DNA of 64,000 bases from the NCBI GenBank assembly GCA_004764695.1, contig SMSO01000032.1, positions 3,206,983 through 3,270,982 on the forward strand, given 5' to 3'. Positions within the stretch are counted from its first letter, which is position 1. The number at the start of each line of letters is the position of its first letter. The position numbers and the translations under genes are program-made. Positions 20,718-31,500 of this stretch are shown here, one piece after another. The stretch is from Schizochytrium sp. TIO01. Taxonomy: Eukaryota > Sar > Bigyra > Thraustochytrida > Thraustochytriidae. Under the pieces are notes generated by a model. That model was given only the letters and a program-made list of their open reading frames with translations. It was not told the DNA's origin and searched no databases.

Positions 20718-22847
20718 CCTACATACTCCTTGAAAGTTAGTAGTTCTCGGAAAAGACCATGGCTGTTCTTGAGTAAAATATATATCCTCAGCTAAAAGCC
20801 TTTTTTCAAAGCATCTTGGATTTGACATGAGAATTACACTCCATCTTGAATCTTTTCTTAGCCAAAATAGTGCCCCTCAAGACGTCATAAATACGAGAAG
20901 TCTCTCTACAACGCCTACTAGCTTCTCGTTGCCTTCATCAAGAGCTTAGAGAACCACTTTACGCTTCAGACACAACGATACTACGGCTGCCTGACAGACC
21001 ATACTTTTCGCACATGTACAGAACTGCTTTGTATCTTGACTGGCGTAATACTTGGATATTCTTTCAGAGAGTGCGTAGAGTAAGAGAATTAACCACTACT
21101 TGAGTGAACCCACTTCTTTCGTAAGTATTTACATCTACTAGGTGTCGCTTTATCATAAACTTGAAGATCGCAATGACGTTGTTCTTAGGGAAGTAGTTCG
21201 TTGAGAGCAGAGCAGCTGTGTTCCTACTTGTTCCACAACTATGTTGAATATAGGGCAACTTATTGTAACCTGGCCATCTCATAATATGAAATTACTAACG
21301 AATGAAATCTCGTCCGTGGGATCTTCTTAGTGCGCATACTAATGATCGCGACCTTGGCCCTCCACCATCTTGTGTCTAGATCGCATAATCTTGCCAACAT
21401 TATATGAATCATTCCCACGAGCCTTCTTTCTGGATTGAGTGCAGCCATTGGAGTACTTCGAGAGGTATTTGTGAATCATAATCTTGGTTGATGCTAAATA
21501 GTGACTACAAGTGAGAATCCCGAGCTCATAAATATCTGTCCCAAGAAGAAAGAAGAAGAAATTGTTATTTGTTCGAAAAACCTACCTATAAGTTGTTTTT
21601 TAAATTTCACGTTTTAGATTACTTTCATTCCGAAACATTTATGCAGACCATTATAGTAAGTCCGTAGAGTTTATTACACTCTCGCAAGTCAGAAGTGATA
21701 AGCTGAAATCTTCTAAAGCCATAACAACCATCTGCATTTTCCTTGGACGTAACGTAAGCACTAATCTTAAGTGAAACCTCTGATTAGTAGTGAGAGTGAA
21801 GAAAATGGTTAAAGCTCTCAGATTAGCTAATCTCTCTAAAAGAAAAGAAAAAGAAAAAGAAAACAAGGGAATAAAGTAATGTTGGATCGGGCTAAACTGT
21901 AAGTAGTATCCCCCGTGGTATTTCAGCCTCGTTGACTCAGGATTTGTAGTGTTGCTCGCTCGCAATGAGTTGCAGAGGTACAGTATAATAAATCTTGGCT
22001 AGACCCAAGACAGCCGTGGAGACGTGCGACGATTCTTTAACGATGACTAAACTTTATGGATGATGCACAAAAAAACAGTCCAAAGTGTGTGCGCGCGTAC
22101 CCAATAGCCCAAAAAGGAAATGAATGCTGATGTGGGTGCTGATGTGGGCGCACGCCCGGCTCCACCATGCCAGCTTTGTCAGCTTGTTTCATTCGCGGGG
22201 GGAAGCAGGTGCGTAATTGAGTTGATGTTCCTGCTCTTTTGCTAGATCTCGTGCATTACGTCTGTTTGTTCACATGCCATGCAAGTGAGATACTAGTAGA
22301 GGCAACGAGAAGCCTTTCATTTTAAAACTAAAAAAGAGCATTGCCTTGAAGCCTCATAGTAGGGAGTGAGAGCAGTGTAACAATGGAAGCCTATTATCAT
22401 TCCCAAGCTTATTTCATGCTAAGATGAATTGGAATTGGGTAGCCTGGGAGTGAGTTTGAGTTTCAACAAGAAAGCTGTTATATATATTGCGACGAATTGG
22501 TTATCTTTTAGCAAACATCTGACCAAAGACCTTGAATAGCTCATCCTTTGTTCTTTGAATTGTTTTTTCAATGCACCCACTCCTTCTCTTCAAATGGAAG
22601 AGGTAATTCGTGGGTCCCAGAATTGTAGGTCCCCACTGGAACTCCCCTGTTGTCCTCGTAAGGGTAGTATCCACACCTCTGCAACCCTGAAGCTACCATC
22701 CGCTCACGTTGTTTATCGAAAAGATTGGACACGAATACCATTCTGAGCTCGGTTATGCTTTTGTGGTTAACTGCATCTCTCGGCAGTCATCTCCTCGGAT
22801 ATTTCATACAGAAAGATTAAAACTTTAAAAATGATTTTTTTTTGTTT

Positions 22848-22863
22848 GGGGGGGGGGGGGGGG
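22848..22863. repeat. Poly-G tract (16 G)
   Basis: Homopolymer of 16 G preceded by a T-rich run, in non-coding DNA. Such tracts are error-prone in sequencing, so the exact length is uncertain. Confidence 0.9.
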
Positions 22864-24225
22864 TAGCTGCATCAATCAGAATTTCCGCAGTGCTTCTATA
22901 CTCCTCGCACACACGCAAACACCACAAACACTCAATTCCACGAAGTGGGCTGCGTTGTCATTTGTACTAATTTCGGGTCAAATGAATGTTTCACCTCTCG
23001 ATTTCAAAAGGCGCGCAGAAACTTCAACACATCATACTGTCTGGGAGTACGCCTTGGCAGCCGCTTCCTTTTAAACACTAATGTCTCGGATACCTAGAAA
23101 ATACCTGCCGGAGTGTTGTGTGGCAATAGCAGCCTGGCCGTAACCGGTAAACCTTGTTGAACCCTTTCCGCCAGCCAGACTAGCCTCTTCTTTTCGACAT
23201 TCCGGGTTTTTTGACTTGGCTCTCAAAACTTACTCTGAAAATGAAAGTCTTTTCAAACAACTGGCTACGTCCCTATCTACTACCTAACTATGTATGTACG
23301 CCAGCTCGTGGCAAGTGCTGCAAACTTTCACGTGCCAATTCTCTTTTAGGTAGTATATATCTATCTATAGCTAGCTAGTACTACAAGCGGAAAAAGTGTG
23401 CGAGGGCAGTGCACAGCTGGTAGTCAGAACAGATGGCCAAAGTCGGTGCACCGTTCCTACACTAAAGTTCTACAGGCGTAAATTATTCCGCCAGGGCCGC
23501 CGCGAGCGAAGAAAATGAACAGCCCCAGGACGATTTGCTGGGCAAGCTGCCATGGTTGCGAAAGACTCGGTTACCACGTCCTAGTCTTGAGTTTGCGAGG
23601 GAGCGTCTGGGCGGAACAAGACCCAGCGCATAATGGCCGAGCAGGATTTCTTGAATTCGTTGCTCGTGTCAAACTAACGGTACAGCTGCTCGTGCTGGCC
23701 GTACCTACCACTTTGTCTACATCCCACAGGCTGAGCATTTGCTCGTAACCACATTGCAGGTAGGTGCGAGGAGCCAACTAAAGATGGCTTCTGCGAAGGT
23801 CGACAGGGAGCAAGGAGAATAGGGTTCACCATTTCAAGGACCTAGATACCTGATCTTAGATACAAGCTAAGAGGTCATACTGGCTTGATATGGCTCAGTG
23901 CTCTGAAGGAAGAAGAGGGCCTCTCGTCTCCAACGTACCACGAACTGCCTTTGTCAGAACTTTGGCCATGATCACTCATCCAATCTCAGAAGATTGCGCC
24001 CTACTTGGTGTATCGTCATCGTCGTCATTGGCAATTTTACTGGTATGGATGCATGCACATTCACAGTGCATCCAGCAAAACTAGAACCGCAGCATACGTA
24101 CATGAAGTAGCTGGCTGGATCTGTAAGCCCTGACAATCAAGACTAGTATATTTATCGCAAATCCCAAACTGGTTGCGGCTCCAGCAACTATTGCAAGCGA
24201 CCAACGAAAGCTTAAGTTTAGCATC

Positions 24226-25515
24226 ATGGGTCAGTGTTTGGGACGTAGCAGTGCTAATAAACCAGATATTGCGCTGAGTCCAATCAAATGCACAGAGGCA
24301 AAGGTCTTGAACGCAAACCTGGGCACCTGCAGAAGCAGCAGCAGTAGCAGTAGTAGCAGCAGCAGCAACAGCAGCTTGGAGAAAGAAGAGGGTGAAGTCC
24401 AGCCCAGTGTTGACAATGATTATACTGTTGATGACGCGGACGAAGACGAAAGCCAAGATGGGGACGCGGAAGAAGATGAAGGCAGAGGCAGCATCTTGCC
24501 GGGAAACAAGATTGTTACACGTCGTCAAATGAAATGGGTCCGCAATGAGCAAGGCAGTCTTGGTAGAAGCACGAAAATATCCCTTGAGGATCACTTTCGC
24601 GCGTTACTTGCGGACTTTCGAGGTACATCTAGTGCCCCCGGGGGAGGAGAAGGCGATCGCATGCCGCGTGCTGCACTCCTGAAGTATTTCAAGCGAGATG
24701 GTGCGTCTCTTGATCTGGAACTCTTTGACAAGGTTTTTAAACTCTTTGATGCAGATTCTGATGGTGAAATCAGCAAAGAAGAGTTTACTGTTGCATTTGG
24801 TTTTATCACTTACAGGGGATCTGCAAAGGACTTGGTTGAGCTGGCATTCTTCTTGTTCGACACGAATCGTGATGGACAACTCTCACGTCGCGAATACAAT
24901 GACATGATTTCATGTCTGGTTGGCATGAAACTTGAAAATTTGCTCAAGATCGAGGGCGGGCAGAGCGCTATCGAATCCTTTTTAAAGAAGGAGCACAGTG
25001 ATGAGCTCTTGAGTTTCCTGGAAGCTTGCAAGTTCTTCCGAGAAGAACAAGTTGGGCCTCGCCGAAATCATCGAACGTTGCTCACAGTGATTGAGGCCAG
25101 TGAAATATTTGAAACCTATCTTGAGGTTGACTCTCCTATGCAAGTGAACGTGTCTGCAACAATGCGGGAGAAATGCCGTCATCAGATTGAGCGCGTCAAC
25201 AAAAAGAACACGCTGAAACATGTTACTTCTCTCTCCCTTGTCTTTGACGAGGCTGCAAGAGAGGTTCTTCACATCCTTGAAGCTGGTCCACTCATGCGAT
25301 TTAAGGTAGCCCTACGTCAAGGTAAGATACCTGAATTTGCTGATGCAGCATGGGCTATCGCTGGGGCTGATGACACAGTTAAAACAATGAGTCTGGATGA
25401 TTTCCGTCATTGGGCAGATGCAAGTCCTCAGACGATGTCTTTGTTCACAGAGCTCACACAATTGCTTGACGCTGCGACTATGCAGCTATTCAACAAATCA
25501 AATGCAGCTGCCTAA
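24226..25515 (+). CDS. EF-hand calcium-binding protein with myristoylation-type N terminus
   Basis: 429 aa, single exon, starting ATCATGGGT. MGQCLGRS fits an N-myristoylation signal, with Cys4 a possible palmitoylation site, so membrane attachment is likely (inference). Residues 37-50 are a Ser tract from AGC/AGT codons, and residues 62-86 are strongly acidic. Two canonical EF-hand loops follow: DADSDGEISKEE (175-186) and DTNRDGQLSRRE (212-223). Both have Asp at position 1, Gly at 6 and Glu at 12, so both should bind Ca2+. The remaining 200 residues are helical and unassigned. The paired EF-hands resemble the calcineurin B/recoverin type, but the long C-terminal part is not typical of them. 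No kinase domain is seen. A role as a Ca2+ sensor or adaptor is inference. Confidence 0.88.
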   Translation: MGQCLGRSSANKPDIALSPIKCTEAKVLNANLGTCRSSSSSSSSSSSNSSLEKEEGEVQPSVDNDYTVDDADEDESQDGDAEEDEGRGSILPGNKIVTRRQMKWVRNEQGSLGRSTKISLEDHFRALLADFRGTSSAPGGGEGDRMPRAALLKYFKRDGASLDLELFDKVFKLFDADSDGEISKEEFTVAFGFITYRGSAKDLVELAFFLFDTNRDGQLSRREYNDMISCLVGMKLENLLKIEGGQSAIESFLKKEHSDELLSFLEACKFFREEQVGPRRNHRTLLTVIEASEIFETYLEVDSPMQVNVSATMREKCRHQIERVNKKNTLKHVTSLSLVFDEAAREVLHILEAGPLMRFKVALRQGKIPEFADAAWAIAGADDTVKTMSLDDFRHWADASPQTMSLFTELTQLLDAATMQLFNKSNAAA

Positions 25516-26594
25516 GTGTCACCGTCGTAGCCATCGTACTCAAAGCATGCACACAGATGATGGTTTGATAAACCTCAAATTCTCTGCTACAAGAAGCAAC
25601 ATGCACAGGTTAGAGAGAACGGCAAAAGGTTAGCCTGGAAATTTGATGTTATGCTTCTTATATGTGGATTATGCTGAATAAATACTATGTGGCGTTCTAG
25701 ATAATAGAACTTCCTATTTTGAGTGTTGCGAGTGTCCTTCTCCTAGGGAACTCATCTTTTGCTCAGATTCAGAAACAGAAGCAGCTTTGCATACAGTAGT
25801 ATCAGCAGAACTTGTCTTCTTTTCACTTACATAGATTTAAAAGTAGACGTTTCTGGGATGGATAGTTTGCTTATTGGCTAACTAACCCGTTTCACAAACG
25901 GTTCCACTATGTCCCTCTATTATTATTACGATGCTTCCTCTTTACCTCTTTTACACAATGAGGCAAAATTGCACTAGCAATCGCCAAGATCTTTTCTAAT
26001 TTCTTTCCTTCTTTATTGTGAAATTATAAGTTACTATTTTCTTTTGTTGTCATCAGATCGCCTTGTCGGATAGAAATAAAACTGAGTTGTTTGTTCCCGG
26101 AAAATACATCCAAAGGGGTATTAGGGACACCTCTACAGACTGTAACGAGTTCCACATGCATATCTTCTCGACGAAAGTCACAGTCCTCTATAAACATAGT
26201 ACGCTAGTAGAATAACGCTCCCCCCGGATGTAAAACATAAAAATGGATATAACTCAAATACGTTACTTGTCGAAGAGGTATTTACGAGAACATGCATGTT
26301 ATCTTATCAAACACTTGCTTATTGCACTTACTACAACGATGAAGAAACGAAACCAGAATCAAAGTCTTTTGAGTCTGAAGGTCGCAATACCTTTTGATTT
26401 AAAAAAAAAGCAAAAGCAAGCCTGAACACATATATGTAAAGCCCACACAACGGACCAGATAGTAATGGCTGATTGGTATATCGTAAGAGAGGAAAGGCAC
26501 TCCGATCAATAGACACGATGGAAGATACAGGGCAAGAAACAGTCAAACACGAATTGAAATTTATAAAAGACAGTCGTTGGAAAAAGGTTCTTTA
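25516..26594. other. Intergenic region between convergent EF-hand and Aladin genes
   Basis: 3' flanks of two convergent genes. AT-rich, with no supported coding sequence or RNA gene. Confidence 0.7.
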
Positions 26595-28583
26595 TCAACT
26601 CTTATCAAAGTATAACGGAACAAACCGCACTGCAGAGCATCCGTCCGGATGTTCGTAATTAACCATAAGAAGTGCACCAGGAGCAAATGAGGGTTGGAAA
26701 GCTATCTCACGGGGTAGCGCACCTGGGGGGCCCCAAATAAAGCCAAGAAAAAAGAATGACAACTGAGGCTCCCAGCGCGCAGCATACAATGCAACGGCAG
26801 GGGAACCATGAAAACTCAGCGCAAGGCGGTCACTAGAAGTGTTCCATGCCATACTTCGCACACGTACACAAGGGGTAAGCCCCAAGCCGGCCGCAGGCCC
26901 AATAAGACTTGATACATCAAGTTCCAGAGGAACAAGTTCGCCGCCAATCTTGGGTGGCTTGAGTACAAAGGAAATAGCAAAAACAGAAACCTTTGCGGGG
27001 TCCTCTTCCCCACGTACCTGTGTGGCAGAGGGCCCCGTAGAAACGAGCAAAGTCTTGCCGTCGCCAGACCATGTTGCATCTTGTACCTCGTGTGTGAAAT
27101 CCGACCAGAGTTCACAACCCCAAGATTTAGCCTCCCAGATACGAAAGCCTAGGCCACGTGCACCCGCGTAGAGAAAGGATCCATTCGGAGACCAAAGAAG
27201 TTGATCTGTTGTACCACGTAGACGCTGCAGACGAACATTAGTCCGGCTGCCTACATCCCAAAGAAGAATGTCACCACTCAAGGCGCTTCCACATGCCAAA
27301 GATCGACCGTTTGGGCTCCATGCAAGCGTGCCGACTGGGAAGCCATCTGAAGCGAGGTGCACCATCTGCTGCATCTTATTTGTCCATACACAGACGCCAG
27401 TGCTGCAACCCAGAGCAAGTCCATCGTCGCTCATTGGCTGCCATGAAATGCATGTCACATCGCGTTGGAACTCGTGAGTGATCAGTCCCTTCGCGCAATC
27501 CTTCCACTGGCCTGCTTCCAGAGACAGGACTCTTAAGCTTTCATCTTGCAGCACAACCGCCAGCCGGAGTTGTTCACAATGCCATGCGACATGCTTCGCC
27601 ACTGGCATTAAATCATCGTTCCCAAAAGCACCACCGCTAAACTTCGCAGACCTCAACTTCATCGCATTTGCTGCAGACTCAAATAACATTCGGTACACCC
27701 ACTTATTCTCCAACATGGACGGCGCCACAGTGTTCAGCACGGCAGCAACCGCAGAAGCTACTGATCCAAGTTGCATTCTTTTGCTTGCCCAACTGCGAAC
27801 CCGTAAGCTGCCCGGCTCACAGGCCATGAATCGTAAAGGGATCTCAGGAATGGGCTGACTGTGAGGATCATCTGAGGCGAGGCTACTTCCATCCCAGGCT
27901 CTACGGAGGGTGGCATCAGACTCCCACACGGTAGGCGGGTCGAGTAGGCCGCTATCAACGGTGATGAAGTAGAGCAGGCGCGCAAGACAAGCAGCATCGA
28001 GGTTGCAGTAGCCTTGGACAACCTCATCAGTACTCATTCCGAGAGAATCCTTCAGTGTAAGATTCAACCTCTTGCAGAAATTTGGGTCCTTTTCGAAGCG
28101 GGACGTGGCTTGAAAAGATGTCGCTAGCATGCCCATCAAGTTTTCCATGAACGCTCTGCGGTTGGTCTCCAGATGCCGATCCTCGGCAGCGCCGATATCT
28201 ACATTATTCGGAGTATCAGCCGCATTGTTGGATTCGCTTTCACTGTTATTTTTCGATGTTTGCTCAAATTTACTGCTCGTCGTCTTATTATACTCGTGGC
28301 CATCTTCAGCAGCAACTTGGTGCCTGTGATGAGCCTCGAGAGCGCCAAAGCCAGGAACAAGTCGCAGCTGTTCTACAACCTTGAAGAGCTCGGTCTCAAT
28401 TTTGTCAAAGTCGTGCGCAAGATTCTCTGGGATGTGTTCCGGCGTTCCTACTAGCGCCCAGTCGTCGAGTGCTTTGCCAGCCTCCTCGTCAGGGCTGCCC
28501 CGACGACCCTTCTGCACCACTTCGTGCAGCCGCTCCACAGCGGCGTGCCGCTGGTAGAGTGCTCGCCACAACGTCTCCTCCAT
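26595..28583 (-). CDS. AAAS: Aladin (AAAS), WD40 nucleoporin of the nuclear pore complex
   Basis: 662 aa, single exon, from the ATG at 28583 (MEETLWRALYQ). The N-terminal 150 residues contain an Asn/Ser-rich low-complexity stretch (about 100-125). The second half is a WD40 propeller with Aladin-specific signatures: LAWSPNGRSLACGS, LLWSPNGSFLYAGARG with FRIWEAKSWGCE, VRSMAWNTSSDRLALSFHG, and the C-terminal FIWGPPGALPREIAFQPSFA then ALLMVNYE and VPLYFD. Human Aladin continues well past the final PLYF motif, but this protein stops four residues after it (FDKS), so the animal C-terminal tail is absent. Aladin anchors at the cytoplasmic side of the nuclear pore, held by NDC1 in animals. The gene is convergent with the EF-hand gene. 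Confidence 0.93.
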   Translation of the reverse strand: MEETLWRALYQRHAAVERLHEVVQKGRRGSPDEEAGKALDDWALVGTPEHIPENLAHDFDKIETELFKVVEQLRLVPGFGALEAHHRHQVAAEDGHEYNKTTSSKFEQTSKNNSESESNNAADTPNNVDIGAAEDRHLETNRRAFMENLMGMLATSFQATSRFEKDPNFCKRLNLTLKDSLGMSTDEVVQGYCNLDAACLARLLYFITVDSGLLDPPTVWESDATLRRAWDGSSLASDDPHSQPIPEIPLRFMACEPGSLRVRSWASKRMQLGSVASAVAAVLNTVAPSMLENKWVYRMLFESAANAMKLRSAKFSGGAFGNDDLMPVAKHVAWHCEQLRLAVVLQDESLRVLSLEAGQWKDCAKGLITHEFQRDVTCISWQPMSDDGLALGCSTGVCVWTNKMQQMVHLASDGFPVGTLAWSPNGRSLACGSALSGDILLWDVGSRTNVRLQRLRGTTDQLLWSPNGSFLYAGARGLGFRIWEAKSWGCELWSDFTHEVQDATWSGDGKTLLVSTGPSATQVRGEEDPAKVSVFAISFVLKPPKIGGELVPLELDVSSLIGPAAGLGLTPCVRVRSMAWNTSSDRLALSFHGSPAVALYAARWEPQLSFFFLGFIWGPPGALPREIAFQPSFAPGALLMVNYEHPDGCSAVRFVPLYFDKS

Positions 28584-31500
28584 CACGAATCGAGCTTTAA
28601 CAACTGGTCGTTTGATGACGATTCGACGGCTCCCAGTGGATTGGCCGTAGATAGATAGTCTGCCTTTACTGATACCTGATAGTTATTAATTTGATCTCTC
28701 CATCATACAGTGAATTAGTGAATCAATCAATCATTTTCTGTGATGATGTACCGGGACTAAGTGCTTATTTCTTTTCAGGATAGTCAATGCAAAAGATAGA
28801 CAGCTTTAATCAAGTTGATCTGTTTGTCTCAATCAATGGGGTAATATTGATGCTGCCATGGTAAGGTTTCAAGAGACAAACCCCCCAAAATCCAAAAAAT
28901 TCAACATAACTGCCCAATTTGTGGAGAGGCGATAGGCTCGGTCCATTTATATAAAAAGACCTTTTCGTTATAAAACAGACTTAAAAATTATAATGCTATC
29001 CTTCCTAATAAATAAAAATAAACGAAAACTATCCCACTCAGAAGGTAATGAGTTCTTATCTTTTTTGAAAATTCAAGCCAAAATAATCGCTCAGTCTACC
29101 TCTAAGGTAGATAAAAAAAACTTGGGTTCAAGACAAACGAACAAAGAAGCTTGATATTGAAATCAAAGCTAATGCACTGCTGCGAGGAGAGTCGTGAAAT
29201 CAATGCAGCTGCTTAATCAGCGCATGAGCTAAGCGAGAAATGGAATCTGCACACTAAAAAAGGAAGAAAAGGTGTGAGATATCGTAGACTTCGCAGAATA
29301 TAACTCTTTCTTCAGATCTTCAGAACAGTCTATAATAAAACTAAGTTAAACGCGGACTAATTCTCCCTCTCTGTCTGGCAATCGTTTGAACTTGAGGATA
29401 ATCTGAAAACCTTATACATTGAAATATGAGCTACGGTTCTTTACATCAAAGAGTAAATCAGAGGCCAAACCATATTGTAAAGTAGTGATGGAACGAATCA
29501 GGTATTTATCCTAATAAGATTTTAACGAGTACCCATAGGAAAAAGCACAGAAACGTTGTTTATTCAGAAGTGATCAGCAAATTCGGTTTTGATTCTGGGT
29601 CATGTATCAAAGTAACGATAACGCATTGGATCAACAAAAGGTTGCCAATCTATGACGTAATGAGCGATTTGGCTCTGATCGTAAAGTAACAACAATCCGG
29701 CAAGGGTCGAAGCATTCGACTGAGGTTGCAATGTCCATGATATTATTTTCTAAAGCAAAATGCCGCAAAAGTAATGAATTATAACCACAAGTTTGTAAGA
29801 GCATATACACCTTATACAAGAGTATATCTAGGTCAAATAAGGTGATATACTGGAGAAAGTGTCACATGATAAGGGAAAATTGACTCATTTTGACCGGCAT
29901 GTATTTGAGCCTCCTGAACAAGAAGCCTGAAGCGTGGAGCAGTTTCATAGAAAAGGAGAGTCAAAAGTAGCATGGACATGGTTATTATCTTTGCCCCTCT
30001 CTCTACACCTACCTATATTTTAAATAAGGGGAAGATGAGAGACGGCACTACAGCTAGTTTTGACTGGCCACAGTTACAAAGTAAGCTGTAAATAGACTTT
30101 GCTTCGAGAGAAGTCTTTGCGACTGCGTCATTTAACAAAATTGTAACTATTTCAACTTTCCTCCTATCCTGATAAAAAAAAGAAAAAAGCAAGTAATGCG
30201 CGAAAATATACGCGTTATTGTAGGTGAGTAGGTGCTTGAATGCACTGTATTGGGGTTCACGAAGTTGAGTTCTTAAATTAATGTGTTGTTCGCTCTGCTG
30301 CCTGTTGGTTGATTATGAATGGTAAGAAGGTGAAAAACCATGGGAAAAAAGCTGCAGGAGCAAGTACTCAACGGTAACTTCTTAACAATGCGTCAGGACA
30401 CTTTGCGGTGGGAACATGGGGGTACCTTGAGGGTCGCTGTCAGATCATTGTTCACTAACATGTGACGGAGGACTTTTACAATGCAACGTTTCAGGTGCTC
30501 ATGTGCTCTCCACGTGAGCTTTGCGTTTGGCTTCTCTGTTAAATGTCCCTGATTTAGTGGAAAATGCAAGGTTGCTTAGAATCTGGACATTCATTGAGCT
30601 TTAGTAATAAATTTGCCAATTCATTATGCAGCTGCATTGGTTCTCTTCTCTTTCTTCTTGTTTTTTTTTATTATTAATCTATTCAGTGACTCCAGCATTA
30701 TCAATATGGATAGTGAAATATTCAGTCACACTCTAAGAACTTAAATCAACCGCTCAGAAAGTAAGAGCTGCTTCGAAAAAAAGGTAAAAATAAAAATGTT
30801 AAGGCTGGTGCAAGCTGTCATTTGTTCTGCAAGCGCAGTGTGTTGTTTGTCTCGATGATACCTGCACCCACCCCAAGCAATGTTGACAACTCTGCGACGC
30901 GGTGCATGTGATTTCCGTCGTCATTAAACATCATCGTTTATAACGGGTACGTCCCAACCCTTTCGATATTGCCTATTCTTTCAGACAATTTGATTTCATC
31001 AGTGACACTGGTAAAGAAAAGCATGATGCTTGCGGGTCGACAGAAGGAAATTTAATTGACAAGTTGTGATAGATAAAGAAATGATTTTATCGTTGCAAAT
31101 AAATAAATAAAATGAATGCTGCACTATGAGCTGAGACGAATTAATTGAATCAACTGAGAAGGTTTTGACGATGTGAGGACACTAAGAAAAAGAAGAAAGT
31201 CTACAGGTTCGTGAAAGCCAACTGTGCAGCCTTCATTGAGGCCCTTTCTGGTGACTACTACGTAGTTGCTCCGACTTTACCTTCAACCAAACAAATCGTC
31301 CTACGTCAAATAGGATACACAGTATTCTAAAAACCTTTTAATTAAAAAAGGAAAAAAAAAAAAAGAGCTAAAATACCCCGTAACGAATCTTTTTCAAACC
31401 TAGGAGATTGAAAAACACTACGTACTGTTAGTAGCAACATCAACAATACCAAAATTTTCTAATGTCTCGAAACAGTTCGTGCGAATGTATGCTTAGTTAA

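Larger units (their letters stand above)
16927..24225. other. Long intergenic region, no gene supported
   Basis: About 7.3 kb, mostly AT-rich with dense stops. Short islands of higher GC could hold exons but I cannot assemble them. These are: 19240-19325 (open after a pyrimidine-rich AG), 22120-22208 (ATG-started, ends at AGCAG|GTGCGT), and 23460-23850 (three overlapping short open stretches in different frames after TTCTACAG). None resembles a known family. A (CT)n repeat and a 16-G homopolymer are listed separately. A 21-bp direct repeat (16949-16969 and 16979-16999) lies just upstream of the vWA gene start. Confidence 0.55.
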
